This document shows positions 36,834-45,524 of a stretch of DNA of 64,000 nucleotides, piece after piece; the first letter of the stretch is position 1; each line of letters opens with the position of its first letter. Source of the stretch: CAWJMN01 sp963844055 (lineage in GTDB: Bacteria > Planctomycetota > Planctomycetia > Pirellulales > Pirellulaceae); the NCBI GenBank assembly GCA_963844055.1, contig CAWJMN010000002.1:2170001-2234000 (forward strand), read 5' to 3'. Under the pieces are notes generated by a model. The model searched no databases. It was not told where the DNA came from and saw nothing but the letters and a program-made list of their open reading frames with translations. Both the position numbers and the translations under genes were made by a program.

Positions 36834-37493
36834 TTAACGCATTTGATTCCAAATCTGCATGCCGATCAGTGCCAGAGCGGATGCAACGGGTGCTTGCCAC
36901 TCGCGATGCTTGGCCCATTGCGACCAAGAGAAACCTTCTGCCGATGGCAAAGCAAAGCGACAAGGAATGAAACGAGGCGTGGTCTTGATGTAGTCTTCCC
37001 ACTCTTTTTCAAACATGGAGGACAGCCAAACTTCTTCTTGGCGAACCTTCAGCCAGTACATGAAAGCGAGCGGACCCAAGATGACCCAGATGGTGTGGGC
37101 TTCTTGCATTAAGGCACAAAAGCCAAACATCATCAGGAAGGAACCGACATAAAGCGGATTGCGAACGAGTGCGTAAGGACCCGAACGCGTAACGGTCTTT
37201 AGTTTGTGCAGCGTGCCAGCAGCCCAACTGCGAATTGTCACACCCAGCACGACCAAAACTTCCCCCAGTACGACAAGCGGATCGGAAAAGTTCAGCAGGT
37301 TTCGTGGCTTCACCTTGAACACAAACAGATCGAGCAGCACCAACGTGGTGAACAAGACCAAGCTGATGGCGATGCGGCGCTTCGTTAAGAAGTAGCCGAT
37401 CCAGCTGAGCCAGGTTCCATCGTTGGTATACAGGTTGATCGGGGTGGCTGGTGTTGATCCAGAAACTTGTGAGGCCATCGCAGGGTCTTTCAT
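36834..37493 (-). CDS. Isoprenylcysteine carboxyl methyltransferase-like membrane enzyme
   Basis: The 219-residue protein has several hydrophobic helices (IAISLVLFTTLVLLDLFVF, VVLGEVLVVLGVTI, SFLMMFGFCAL, WVILGPLAFMYWL). It also has the family signature GPYALVRNPLYVGSFL near 128, followed by the charged EEVWLSSMFEKEWEDY and a C-terminal RFIP. Members of the ICMT/PEMT-like family use S-adenosylmethionine to methylate lipid-linked or small lipophilic substrates; bacterial substrates are mostly unknown. It is located in the inner membrane. An internal ATG (MASQVSG) five codons later is another possible start. Confidence 0.82.
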   Translation of the reverse strand: MKDPAMASQVSGSTPATPINLYTNDGTWLSWIGYFLTKRRIAISLVLFTTLVLLDLFVFKVKPRNLLNFSDPLVVLGEVLVVLGVTIRSWAAGTLHKLKTVTRSGPYALVRNPLYVGSFLMMFGFCALMQEAHTIWVILGPLAFMYWLKVRQEEVWLSSMFEKEWEDYIKTTPRFIPCRFALPSAEGFSWSQWAKHREWQAPVASALALIGMQIWNQMR

Positions 37494-37914
37494 ATAAATG
37501 CTCAGCTACAACAGCTGACTTGGAAGGCGGGGCAGCTTGGCAAGCGCCGACCGACCTTCATCAGGAGGACTTATAGGGTTTGTGGAAAAAATGGGCAATC
37601 GCAGTCCTGCGCCAAACGATTTTTGGCCGTATTCCGACCCTCTGCGGGAATGCGTTCGCACACGACGGCCAGGGGAAGAATGGCCCAGAAGTCGCCTTGG
37701 TCGGTCAGAGTTCGGCCGGCGGACGGCCAGGGCCCTAAAAGAGGCTTCCAGGAGGTGAAAATAGCGGTGGGATCGTCCGGTAAGGTGTGGTAAACTCATG
37801 CCACTCTTCCCAGATACCCAAGAGTGAAATCAGACTGCTGCTTTTTCCCGGACTGCGCATTCACCCCAGACTTCCTCAAAAGCCGGCCGTATTTCGTACC
37901 CTGAAGACTTCGCT
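37494..37914. other. Intergenic between methyltransferase and aquaporin genes
   Basis: No gene or strong structural element was found. A short CAGCTACAACAGCTG palindrome-like sequence lies just upstream of the methyltransferase start. Confidence 0.35.
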
Positions 37915-38830
37915 ATGTCTCCCACCATCTTTCACAAGTTCTTGGCCGAGTTGCTGGGGACCTTTTTATTGGTTCTGTTTGGCTGCGGCGCGGTGCATGC
38001 CTCGGTGTTGGCGTCGGCTCCGCTGGGAAGTTGGCAGATTGGAATTGTGTGGGGCGTGGCGATCATGGCGATCGCGACGGTTTGCGGCGGGATCAGCGGC
38101 GCGCACTTGAACCCGGCGGTTACGCTGAGCGATGGCGCTATGGGGGCGGTTTCGCGGCAGCCACTTGCTGCCTTACATCTTTGCCCAATTCATCGGCGCA
38201 TTCATGGCGGCGGTTACGTTGCACATGCTCTATGGCGGGTTGCTGCTGAAAAAGGATGCCGACCTGAACACGATGCGTGGTCAGCCGGGAAGCATTGTGA
38301 CGGCCTCTTGTTATGGCCAGTACTTTCCTAGCCCCAGCACTTGGACACCAGGGGGAACGGCCAACGTTGTCAACTCGATGGGACAGCCGATTCGGATTGA
38401 GGTTGTTTCACAGCCGGTGGCCTTTTTGGCAGAGCTGCTTGGAACGGCGATCTTGGTGCTGGTGATCTTTGCGGTGACTGATCGAAAGAACCAGCATGCT
38501 CCGCCGAGCTGGATGGGGGCGGCCTATATCGGGCTAACGCTGGCGGCGCTAATCACTTTCCTTTCGCCGTTGACGCAGGCGGGCTTTAATCCGGCGCGGG
38601 ACTTTTCGCCGCGATTGTTTGCCTACTTTGCGGGCTGGCGTGAAGTGGCGATGCCGGGCCCGAACGGAATTGGCTATATCACGGTCTATGTGATGGCCCC
38701 ATTTTTGGGCGCGATTGTCGGGGGCGGGTTCTATGAGGCGATTTTTCGTCCCCTGTTAAGCGTGAAGCCCCGCGACATCGATCTTGATATGATCTTGCGC
38801 GATGGTCCCCGCGATGATGAGGATGAATAG
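37915..38830 (+). CDS. Aquaporin / glycerol facilitator family channel (one frameshift)
   Basis: About 305 residues after repair. Both signature loops are present: HLNPAVT near 63 and FNPARD near 225. The expected membrane helices surround them (FLAELLGTFLLVLFGCGAVH, IGIVWGVAIMAIATV, YIFAQFIGAFMAAVTLHML, AELLGTAILVLVIFAV, YVMAPFLGAIVGG). The frame breaks at 38128-38134; one GC added at AGCGATG gives TLSAMALWGRFRGS. A D after NPAR and the extended loop between helices 3 and 4 point to the glycerol-type (GlpF) branch. It is an inner-membrane channel for small solutes. No glycerol genes are adjacent. Confidence 0.85.
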
Positions 38831-38931
38831 GGCTGTTAACTTTTGGCGAGGCATCTGTTGTGGTGAGCCTTGCCTGTTGCTGCGCTGGTTGCTTGTGACG
38901 TTCTTTCTTTTGTGCTTGGGAATTTGCCCGC

Positions 38932-39558
38932 ATGTATGACCTTCTGGTGTTTGATCTGGATGGGACGCTGAGCGATCCGCTGGAAGGAATTGGAAGGTCG
39001 ATCAACTTTGCGCTGGAGCATTTTGGATATGCCACACACGAGCTAAGTTCGCTGGGGCGATTTGTAGGTCCGCCACTACTAGAATCGTTTCGCGAATTGA
39101 CCGGCGGTAGCGATGAGCAGGTGCAAAGGCTTGTCGAAAAGTATCGAGAGCGATATGCCGAAGTGGGCTACGCAGAAAATGTTTTGTACCCAGGGGTGAA
39201 AGAGGCCCTGACGGCCCTGGGCAACAGCAATGTGCCAATGGGCGTATGCACCGCGAAGCGAACGGACTTTGCCGAACAGATTTTGGAGATGTTCGAGATA
39301 CGCCACCACTTTCGTTTTGTAGATGGTGGCGAGTCGGGAACGCCGAAATGGCAACAGATGGCGGGATTGCGAGCGAGTGGCAAAGTGAGCCCTGCTTCGC
39401 TAATGATTGGGGATCGTGCGTTTGACATGGTCGCGGCCCATCGCAGCGGGCTAACGGCGGCGGGGGTGCTGTGGGGCTATGGCTCGCCGGCGGAGTTGGC
39501 TCAGGAATCGCCGAAGTACATTCTGAATTCGCCCGGCGATTTATTGCGCTGGGCGTGA
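38932..39558 (+). CDS. HAD-family phosphatase (phosphoglycolate phosphatase-like)
   Basis: The 208-residue protein has the HAD motif I FDLDGTLSDP at the N-terminus with both aspartates. A helical cap includes FRELTGGSDEQVQRLVEKYRE, then motif II-like VCTAKRTDF, motif III lysine in GTPKWQQM, and motif IV GDRAFDM near 162. The order and cap size match the Gph/PgmB subfamily, which act on phosphoglycolate or phosphosugars. The IV loop has GDR-FD instead of GDxxxD, common in this branch. It is cytoplasmic and lies about 100 bp after the aquaporin gene on the same strand. Confidence 0.88.
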   Translation: MYDLLVFDLDGTLSDPLEGIGRSINFALEHFGYATHELSSLGRFVGPPLLESFRELTGGSDEQVQRLVEKYRERYAEVGYAENVLYPGVKEALTALGNSNVPMGVCTAKRTDFAEQILEMFEIRHHFRFVDGGESGTPKWQQMAGLRASGKVSPASLMIGDRAFDMVAAHRSGLTAAGVLWGYGSPAELAQESPKYILNSPGDLLRWA

Positions 39559-39816
39559 GTACTTCTGGTCTGTTGGCCGCTTAAACGGCGTCAAAACCGC
39601 GAAATGCCCGGGGAATGGCCGTGTTATTGCAGCGGCGAACGGCCCTGCGGGCTGGCTGGCACGGCCGGCGATGCGAAAAAATGAGCAGCGGACTGGCGAT
39701 TTATTGTCACGTCATTTTTTCGCCTTTGGTCTGGAAACCGGGATTTTGATTCGCCAAAATGGGGACGTCTTTTTTCTTTACTATTCTGTTCGCTGCGTAT
39801 TCGAAGGCGTGAAATC

Positions 39817-42057
39817 ATGAAACCTCAAGCAAGATCATGGCACTGGGTGATCGCCGCCGGGCTGGTGGCAATCTGCATGTTCGTTGTGCAACTCGGTTCG
39901 GCCACGGGGGCCGACAAGCTGCCCAAGTTCAAAAAAGGGGACAAGCTTGAAGTCGAGTTTTTGGGGAAGTGGATTCCTGCAGAGTTTGTCGAATACTTTC
40001 CAACGGGTTGGTTGACGGTGAAGCATGCCAACAATGTCAGTGGTGCACCGCCGATCCAACGGACCATTCCACCTGATAATTGTCGCGTTAGCAAAACGGC
40101 CAAACCAGCCGGTGGAAAATCGAGTTCGTCTAGCGCAAGCAGTTCGGAGCAAAAGGAGCGAACCTGGACCGACGTGACAGGCAAGCACAAGGTGGTAGCC
40201 AAGTTTAGCGCGGTCGCCGATGGCAAAGTGGTGTTGATCAAGGCCGACGGTAAAGAGGTGAAGATTCCACTGGATAAGCTTTCGGAAGCCGATCGTAAAA
40301 TGGCGGACGAACTGGCCAAGGGGGGCGGTGACGACAATCCGTTTGAGTCGGCCGAAGAAGAGTCGATGCCCGAGAAAGAAGAAGTTACGAAGAAGAACCC
40401 CACCGATGGTGAGGACCCCGAAGGGATCACGCTGAAGACGCCTGATTGGACCGAAGGGGGCGCAATCACCGTTTTGGAAGGGACGCCCGAAATTCTGAAA
40501 GAAGATCCACAGCCTGCTGCCATGGGAACGTTGGCGAAGAAGGGGGCGGTACTTGCTGGTGGAAATCCCTCGGACGTTTTTGAAAATGCGAAGGGGGTCT
40601 TTTTTGATCCGGCAACTTCTCGCTGTGTGATTGCCTACGTCGCGGAACGTCCTGGCCAATCGAAGACGATCGAGCTAGAAACGGTTGATCTGGTTGCGGG
40701 GAAGTCGCTGGGTAAGACGGCACTAAAAGGAAATGGAACGCCACGTTCGCTATCGCCATCGGGCAAGATGCTGATTTGTCGTTCGGATGCGTTGCATTCG
40801 GGAACGAAGGCTCGCGTCGATGTTTGGAGCTTGGATGGTTCGGAAGCGAAGAGTGTGATGAGCTTTAAGCCGCACGGCGATAAAGACGTTCATCAACGCG
40901 ACGTGAAAACGACGGCGTTCATTAACGACAAGATGTTTTATACGGTCGATCATCAAGGGCAGCTTACAACGTGGGATTTGGCCGGCGTAAAGGCGCTCTA
41001 TTCGTTTGGTTTGGCCGGGTCTGGCGCTGATTCTGCTCCTGTGGCGGTTAGCGGAACAGGCAAGTACATGGCACTACTGACCAAGTCGGGCGTGTGTGTG
41101 GTTGATCCTGCGAATGGCACCATCTTGGCCAAGTACGAATGCCCGACGATCTTTGATGCACGGCTTTCGTTTAGCCCCGATGGCAAGTTCTTGGCGGTAG
41201 CAGCTGCTTATCAGCTGTTGGTGTGGGACATCACCACGGGCGTGCAAGTGCACGACATTTTTGTTCCTTCGGGCGTGGCCTCGAATCTTTTGACGTCACC
41301 CGATGCTGCCATTGAATGGGTGGCCAACGGTTATGTCTTGCTGGGAGGCCGTTCGCTGGTGGACCTTAACAAGAAGATCTTGCTGTGGGATTATGCCCAC
41401 ACGGCCGAGGCGTTTGGCGCCTTTGGTGGTTATCACTGGTATGTTCAAAAGAGTGATGATCGCAGCAAGCGAGGGTTGTTCCACGTTACGCTGCCGCATG
41501 GTGGCGCATCGCAAGCGGCCGAGAAGCTTGATCCCGAAACGATGATGGTGATTAAGCCCGGCACGGAAATTGCGCTGAACATCAGTGCGGCCATGCCCGA
41601 TGCGGATCGTCAAAAGGTGTTCAATGGGATGACGCAGCGCTTGACGGAAATGGGCATGCGTGTTGTTCCTCAAGCGAAGATCACGATTGACGCGTTTTCT
41701 CAGCCGGGGACGCCGCGGCAAGTGAGCTATCGTTCGATCGGTGGTTTTGGCCGTAATCCCTTTGGCGGTGGCGATGGCACGTTTACGGCCACGCCTGTCA
41801 CGATGACGTTTGGGATTCGTGAAGGTGACACCGTTTTGTGGAAGACCAGCGTGACCCGCGATGTGCCGTTTGTGCTGCATACGGACAACAACAAGACGAT
41901 GCAACAAGCGGCCGATGAATCGGTACGGCCAACGCCTGAGTTCTACTTGGGCCAGCCGTTGCCTAAATTCATGGCCCGTCCCGGCAAGGCGAACGGTGCG
42001 TTTGGCAGCAGCAAGCTAACCAGCTCGGGCGTGGAACTGAGCGGGCCAGCGTTGTAG
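39817..42057 (+). CDS. Secreted SHD1-domain protein with WD40-like repeats
   Basis: The 746-residue protein has a signal peptide (WVIAAGLVAICMFVVQLGSATGAD). A first small beta domain follows (FKKGDKLEVEFLGKWIPAEFVEY), then an SHD1 domain near 108-165 (RTWTDVTGKHKVVAKF, VVLIKADGKEVKIPLDKLSEADR). After an acidic linker, beta-propeller-like repeats span about 240-560 (SGKMLICRSD, AVSGTGKYMALLTKSG, RLSFSPDGKFLAVAAAYQLLVWD). A C-terminal domain follows, starting about 565. SHD1 domains are abundant in planctomycete exported proteins. Its role is unknown; a periplasmic or cell-surface protein is likely. It is followed by a strong terminator. Confidence 0.78.
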   Translation: MKPQARSWHWVIAAGLVAICMFVVQLGSATGADKLPKFKKGDKLEVEFLGKWIPAEFVEYFPTGWLTVKHANNVSGAPPIQRTIPPDNCRVSKTAKPAGGKSSSSSASSSEQKERTWTDVTGKHKVVAKFSAVADGKVVLIKADGKEVKIPLDKLSEADRKMADELAKGGGDDNPFESAEEESMPEKEEVTKKNPTDGEDPEGITLKTPDWTEGGAITVLEGTPEILKEDPQPAAMGTLAKKGAVLAGGNPSDVFENAKGVFFDPATSRCVIAYVAERPGQSKTIELETVDLVAGKSLGKTALKGNGTPRSLSPSGKMLICRSDALHSGTKARVDVWSLDGSEAKSVMSFKPHGDKDVHQRDVKTTAFINDKMFYTVDHQGQLTTWDLAGVKALYSFGLAGSGADSAPVAVSGTGKYMALLTKSGVCVVDPANGTILAKYECPTIFDARLSFSPDGKFLAVAAAYQLLVWDITTGVQVHDIFVPSGVASNLLTSPDAAIEWVANGYVLLGGRSLVDLNKKILLWDYAHTAEAFGAFGGYHWYVQKSDDRSKRGLFHVTLPHGGASQAAEKLDPETMMVIKPGTEIALNISAAMPDADRQKVFNGMTQRLTEMGMRVVPQAKITIDAFSQPGTPRQVSYRSIGGFGRNPFGGGDGTFTATPVTMTFGIREGDTVLWKTSVTRDVPFVLHTDNNKTMQQAADESVRPTPEFYLGQPLPKFMARPGKANGAFGSSKLTSSGVELSGPAL

Positions 42058-42094
42058 TTGACTGACGCGGATTGTTGAAACGCGAATGTAAGAG

Positions 42095-42130
42095 AGCTCC
42101 CTTGGCCAATTGGCAGGGGAGCTTTTTTTG
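42095..42130 (+). terminator. Intrinsic terminator after the SHD1 gene
   Basis: AGCTCCC pairs with GGGGAGCT around TTGGCCAATTGGCA, with a T-run directly after. Confidence 0.88.
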
Positions 42131-42912
42131 TGCGCGCTTCACGGAGAGTGGTCAGGGCTAGGCATTTGCGAGCGGTGGTTTTTTCGCAGCGAACAGGAGA
42201 CCTCTGATGGCCTGCGGCCTCACTGGTTCAAGAACCGGTGCTACTCGATGAATAAAGAAGCGGCGACACGATTAGAAAAGTCAATTAGCGATGGCGTAGA
42301 ATTTTCTTCGCGGCAGTATGCAGCTTTCAGGGGTCCGTGGGGATTTGCGGGATAGCTGATGTTAAGGCTTGTCGAATCAGGAGTTAGGTTCGATAGTCTA
42401 GAAATCGGATCGAGAATTCTCGGTTGAAAAAAACAGCGAGCGCTTGAAGTCGCGAGGGGCGCTGTTAGCATTTTACTAAGGCTTGCGTATCACTACGGGC
42501 CGGTTGCGGAACTTGTTTCCGAAGGGAAAATCTGCAACTGAGTCACCCATGCATTCTTTGGCAGCGTGGGGAAAACGAACGACGTAGGAACGACAAGTGA
42601 GCATGCGAGGGACTGCTGGTGTCTTGTAGCACCGCGGCCTAAGCATCAGAACGCTCAAGCTAGTTTTCGCGAAAGCACAGACTGGCCTGGCACAAAAGAA
42701 GGACGCCATGAATCTGTTGTTCGGCATTATGCCAACGGCAATGGGGCGCACACAAACCAAGTTGCAAGTGGCAACTCTGGCTCGCTGATTCTTGCTTTTG
42801 AGCGTAGGGACGAAGCCACGCTGGCTATCGCTCCGCCGCGGTGAAACCTGCCTACACGGTGTTTGGCCGTGCTGCACTTCTACACCCGGTCACTCTCGCT
42901 GGAGAAGGAAAT
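42131..42912. other. Intergenic, no gene supported
   Basis: Only a degenerate copy of the TGGCCTGCGGCC repeat (42198-42248) stands out. Short open frames lack coding bias. The last bases hold the GGAGAAGGAAAT ribosome site of the SPFH gene. Confidence 0.4.
42198..42248. repeat. TGGCCTGCGGCC repeat, degenerate copy
   Basis: GATGGCCTGCGGCCTCAC is followed by an inverted pair GGTTC-AA-GAACC and GGTGCTAC. It is the same layout as the copies at 58396 and 58645. Confidence 0.6.
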
Positions 42913-44259
42913 ATGTACGTAGTTAACCATTGGTACAAGTTTGTCATGGTCGTGGTCTTGGTAGCTGGCTATTCGATTGGCACCTCTCTTTATCGAGAGG
43001 AGCTATCGAGCCGTAAGACGGAAGAATCGCTTGCGCAACTGCGCGAAGAGAATGAGGCGGCTTCGCATGAAGTTCGCCGGGAGCATTTTGTGGAGAACAA
43101 TTTGTACGCGTTAGGCTGGGGTGTTGTGGGGCTACTTGTGTTTTTGACCTTTGTTGGTGATGTGCGGCGAGGATTGTCTGCACGATCGAGCGTGGCAACG
43201 ATCTTGATGCTGGCGATGCTTGGTTTAACGGGCTGTTATCGTCCGTTTGAGCCGGTACAGCTGGAGGTGATCAATCCGAATGAAGAAGCTTTTTTGCTGC
43301 CCTACTTAGGTGACACGAAAAAGCAGACCTCTTCGGATAATGAAGAGTATCTGAAGGCGAGTCTGGTCTATACCAAGCAAGTAAAGATTCCTCAGCAGTG
43401 GGTTCCACGGGGGTTTGAAACGTTTGGTGCTAACGGTGTTTGGCAGCCGGCCGCTGTTCTGGTGAAGGTGGATAAATCGCCTGTCACTCGTGAGTGGACG
43501 GCTGATCCGAGCAGTGGAACGAGCAACAAGAACGAAGCGATTTGGGTGATGACGAGTGATCAGGTCGAGTTCTCAACGGGTTGGACGATTACGGCCCGAA
43601 TCGCAACGCGGGATGATGCCGTCAAGTTTTTGCACAACTATCCTAACGGTTCGCTCAAGGAGGTGATGGACTCGGAAGTGCGGTCGAAGATTCAGGCGGA
43701 TTTTGGTTTAGAAGTGACCGACCTGCCGATGGACACGCTGCGTAAGGCGGCTACTCCACACATCACGAATGTGACGAAGAATGTCGAGTCGTTTTTTAAA
43801 GAACGTGGAATCACGATTACGAACCTGGGTATCAGCGGTGGTTTTATCTATAAGGACAAGACCATTCTGGAAACGATGGTGAAGGTGTTCAATGCTGAGC
43901 AGGAGAAGTCGGTTGCTGCTGCCGAAAGCGCTGCTCAAGAGGAGCGTAATAAGAAAGTGATTTTGGAAGCGACTGGTAAGGCCGATGCTTTGCTGAAGAC
44001 CAAAGAGGCCGAGGCCGAAGGTATCAAGCTGGTGGCCGACGCCAAGATCTACGAACTGGAAAAGTCGACAGAGAACTGGGAGTCGTACCTGGCTTTGAAG
44101 CAGGTTGAACTGCAAAAGGAATTGCTGACCAAATGGGATGGCGCTTATCCACGCTATTTCATGGGAGGCAGCAATGCCGGTAGCACGCCGAACTTTTTGC
44201 TACAGCTTCCTTCGCTGGACATGCCTGCAAAAACAGAGGTTAAGCCAGTCGTGAAATAG
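42913..44259 (+). CDS. SPFH/band-7 domain membrane protein
   Basis: The start at 42913 follows GGAGAAGGAA; an open extension to 42841 is not used. The 448-residue protein has hydrophobic segments at about 8-26, 58-78 and 90-106, the last resembling a lipobox (MLGLTGCYRP). An SPFH domain follows near 120-330 (VMTSDQVEFSTGWTITARI, VMDSEVRSKIQADFG, FKERGITITNLGISGG). Then comes the family's Ala/Glu-rich coiled coil (AAAESAAQEERNKKVILEATGKAD, broken here by Lys/Glu). Proteins like this form membrane-associated oligomeric rings. A partner NfeD protease-like gene is absent. It is an inner-membrane protein with the SPFH part probably outside the cytoplasm. Confidence 0.8.
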   Translation: MYVVNHWYKFVMVVVLVAGYSIGTSLYREELSSRKTEESLAQLREENEAASHEVRREHFVENNLYALGWGVVGLLVFLTFVGDVRRGLSARSSVATILMLAMLGLTGCYRPFEPVQLEVINPNEEAFLLPYLGDTKKQTSSDNEEYLKASLVYTKQVKIPQQWVPRGFETFGANGVWQPAAVLVKVDKSPVTREWTADPSSGTSNKNEAIWVMTSDQVEFSTGWTITARIATRDDAVKFLHNYPNGSLKEVMDSEVRSKIQADFGLEVTDLPMDTLRKAATPHITNVTKNVESFFKERGITITNLGISGGFIYKDKTILETMVKVFNAEQEKSVAAAESAAQEERNKKVILEATGKADALLKTKEAEAEGIKLVADAKIYELEKSTENWESYLALKQVELQKELLTKWDGAYPRYFMGGSNAGSTPNFLLQLPSLDMPAKTEVKPVVK

Positions 44260-44410
44260 CTAGTAGACCATCTGCGTTAATTTGTCGTGGTCTTCTTAGA
44301 GCAACGCGGCTCGTTAGGCACGGGGATGACCGGGCGCTTACGCTTCCGGCTCTGAAAATGCATGACATTTAAATGCAGTGGTGGCACTCGAGGTTGACGA
44401 CGAATCCATG

Positions 44411-44452
44411 AATCCCTGGTAGGTGAGGCGACTCGCGTGCCAGGGATTTTTT
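44411..44452 (+). terminator. Intrinsic terminator after the SPFH gene
   Basis: AATCCCTGG pairs with CCAGGGATT across a 20-nt loop that can fold in part, with a T-run after. Confidence 0.85.
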
Positions 44453-44629
44453 GTAGAGGCAGGGGCTGTTAGGGTTTCGGCCGAAGGCCTGACTGGCGGG
44501 AGGAAAGGCGAATGGAGGATTGGTGCCCGTAGCGGCGTTTTAGAGGTGGTTCGCGGTGTCGATTTTTCCCTTAGGGCGAGCTGGAAGAGTGCCCGTGAAC
44601 GGAGAAGACTGGCGGAAGGGATAATTTGC

Positions 44630-44672
44630 TTGACTTGGGGTGGAAGGTATTCTAATAATAGAACGTATTCTA
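44630..44672 (+). promoter_or_regulatory. Promoter and likely operator of the IclR-family gene
   Basis: TTGACT (44630-44635) and TAATAA (44653-44658) are 17 nt apart. GTATTCTA occurs twice (44647-44654, 44665-44672), 18 nt apart and flanking the -10. TTCTA-ATAA-TAGAA forms a palindrome over the -10. IclR regulators usually bind such short repeats at their own promoter, so autoregulation is likely. Confidence 0.55.
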
Positions 44673-44687
44673 CCCATGGAAATAATC

Positions 44688-45518
44688 ATGCCCGCCACAC
44701 CTCCCTCCAAACGCGTTTCTTCAGCGACGGCCTCTGCGGTAAATGCCGTGGAAATGGCTGCGGATGCCAGCCAGGCACCTGCGGTGGATCGCGCGCTCGA
44801 CATTCTGGAACACTTGGCCGGTTTGCCCAAAGGGGCAACGCTTAGTGAACTGAGCGAGACGCTTTCTTTGCCCAAGAATGCGATCTTTCGGATTACCAAG
44901 TCGCTGGCCGACCGGGGATACATCACCCGGGAGGAATCGACGCTGCGATTCTTTTTGACGGGAAAGCTGTTGGCCCTGGCGCAGCCACGAAGTGGTGACA
45001 AGACGCTTTCGGAACTGGCGATTCCGACGATGCGGCAACTGCGCGATGAATGTCGCGAGACGGTGCAGCTGGGGATTCGGAGCGGGCAAGGGGGCGTTGT
45101 CCTTGAGAAGCTGGAAGGGCTATTTCCTTTGCGGATCTCGGTCGATGTGGGACTGCGATTCAAGCTGCATAACAATGCACCGGGGAAAGTGCTGCTGGCG
45201 CATGTTTCGGCCGAGCAGCGCGACGAGCTTCTGGGGAAAGAGCCGCTAGAGGCATCAACCGAACGTACGATCACCGATCGGGCCGAGCTGGGGCGTGAGT
45301 GCGAGCGGATTTTACGAATGGGCTATTCGACGGATTACGCCGAAGCGGATGATGGAATTCACTGTGTGGCGGCGCCGATCTTGGATCGGCATCAAGAGCT
45401 GGCGGGGGTGCTGTGGATTTCGGGGCCGGCGAGACGGCTGACGAAAGAGCAGTTTGCCTTACGTGGGCGGCAGGTCAAAGCGGCTGCGGCCGAAATCTCC
45501 CAGCGGATGCGAGGGTAA
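44688..45518 (+). CDS. IclR-family transcriptional regulator
   Basis: The chosen start at 44688 gives MPATPPSKR with a GGAAA about 10 nt upstream; an ATG at 44676 is an alternative. The 276-residue protein has an N-terminal winged helix-turn-helix after a flexible tail (ALDILEHLAGLPKGATLSEL, LSLPKNAIFRITKSL). The C-terminal effector-binding domain follows (TVQLGIRSGQGGVVLEKLEG, LHNNAPGKVLLAH, GYSTDYAEADDGIHCVAAPI). The product probably binds a small carbon-source molecule. The next gene starts 6 bp after its stop, so it likely controls and shares a transcript with the PSD1-DUF1501 pair. Confidence 0.92.
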   Translation: MPATPPSKRVSSATASAVNAVEMAADASQAPAVDRALDILEHLAGLPKGATLSELSETLSLPKNAIFRITKSLADRGYITREESTLRFFLTGKLLALAQPRSGDKTLSELAIPTMRQLRDECRETVQLGIRSGQGGVVLEKLEGLFPLRISVDVGLRFKLHNNAPGKVLLAHVSAEQRDELLGKEPLEASTERTITDRAELGRECERILRMGYSTDYAEADDGIHCVAAPILDRHQELAGVLWISGPARRLTKEQFALRGRQVKAAAAEISQRMRG

Positions 45519-45524
45519 ACGGCG

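Larger units (their letters stand above)
44260..44687. other. Intergenic, terminator and promoter of neighbouring genes
   Basis: No gene is seen. It contains the terminator of the SPFH gene at 44411-44452 and the promoter and operator of the IclR gene at 44630-44672. Confidence 0.5.
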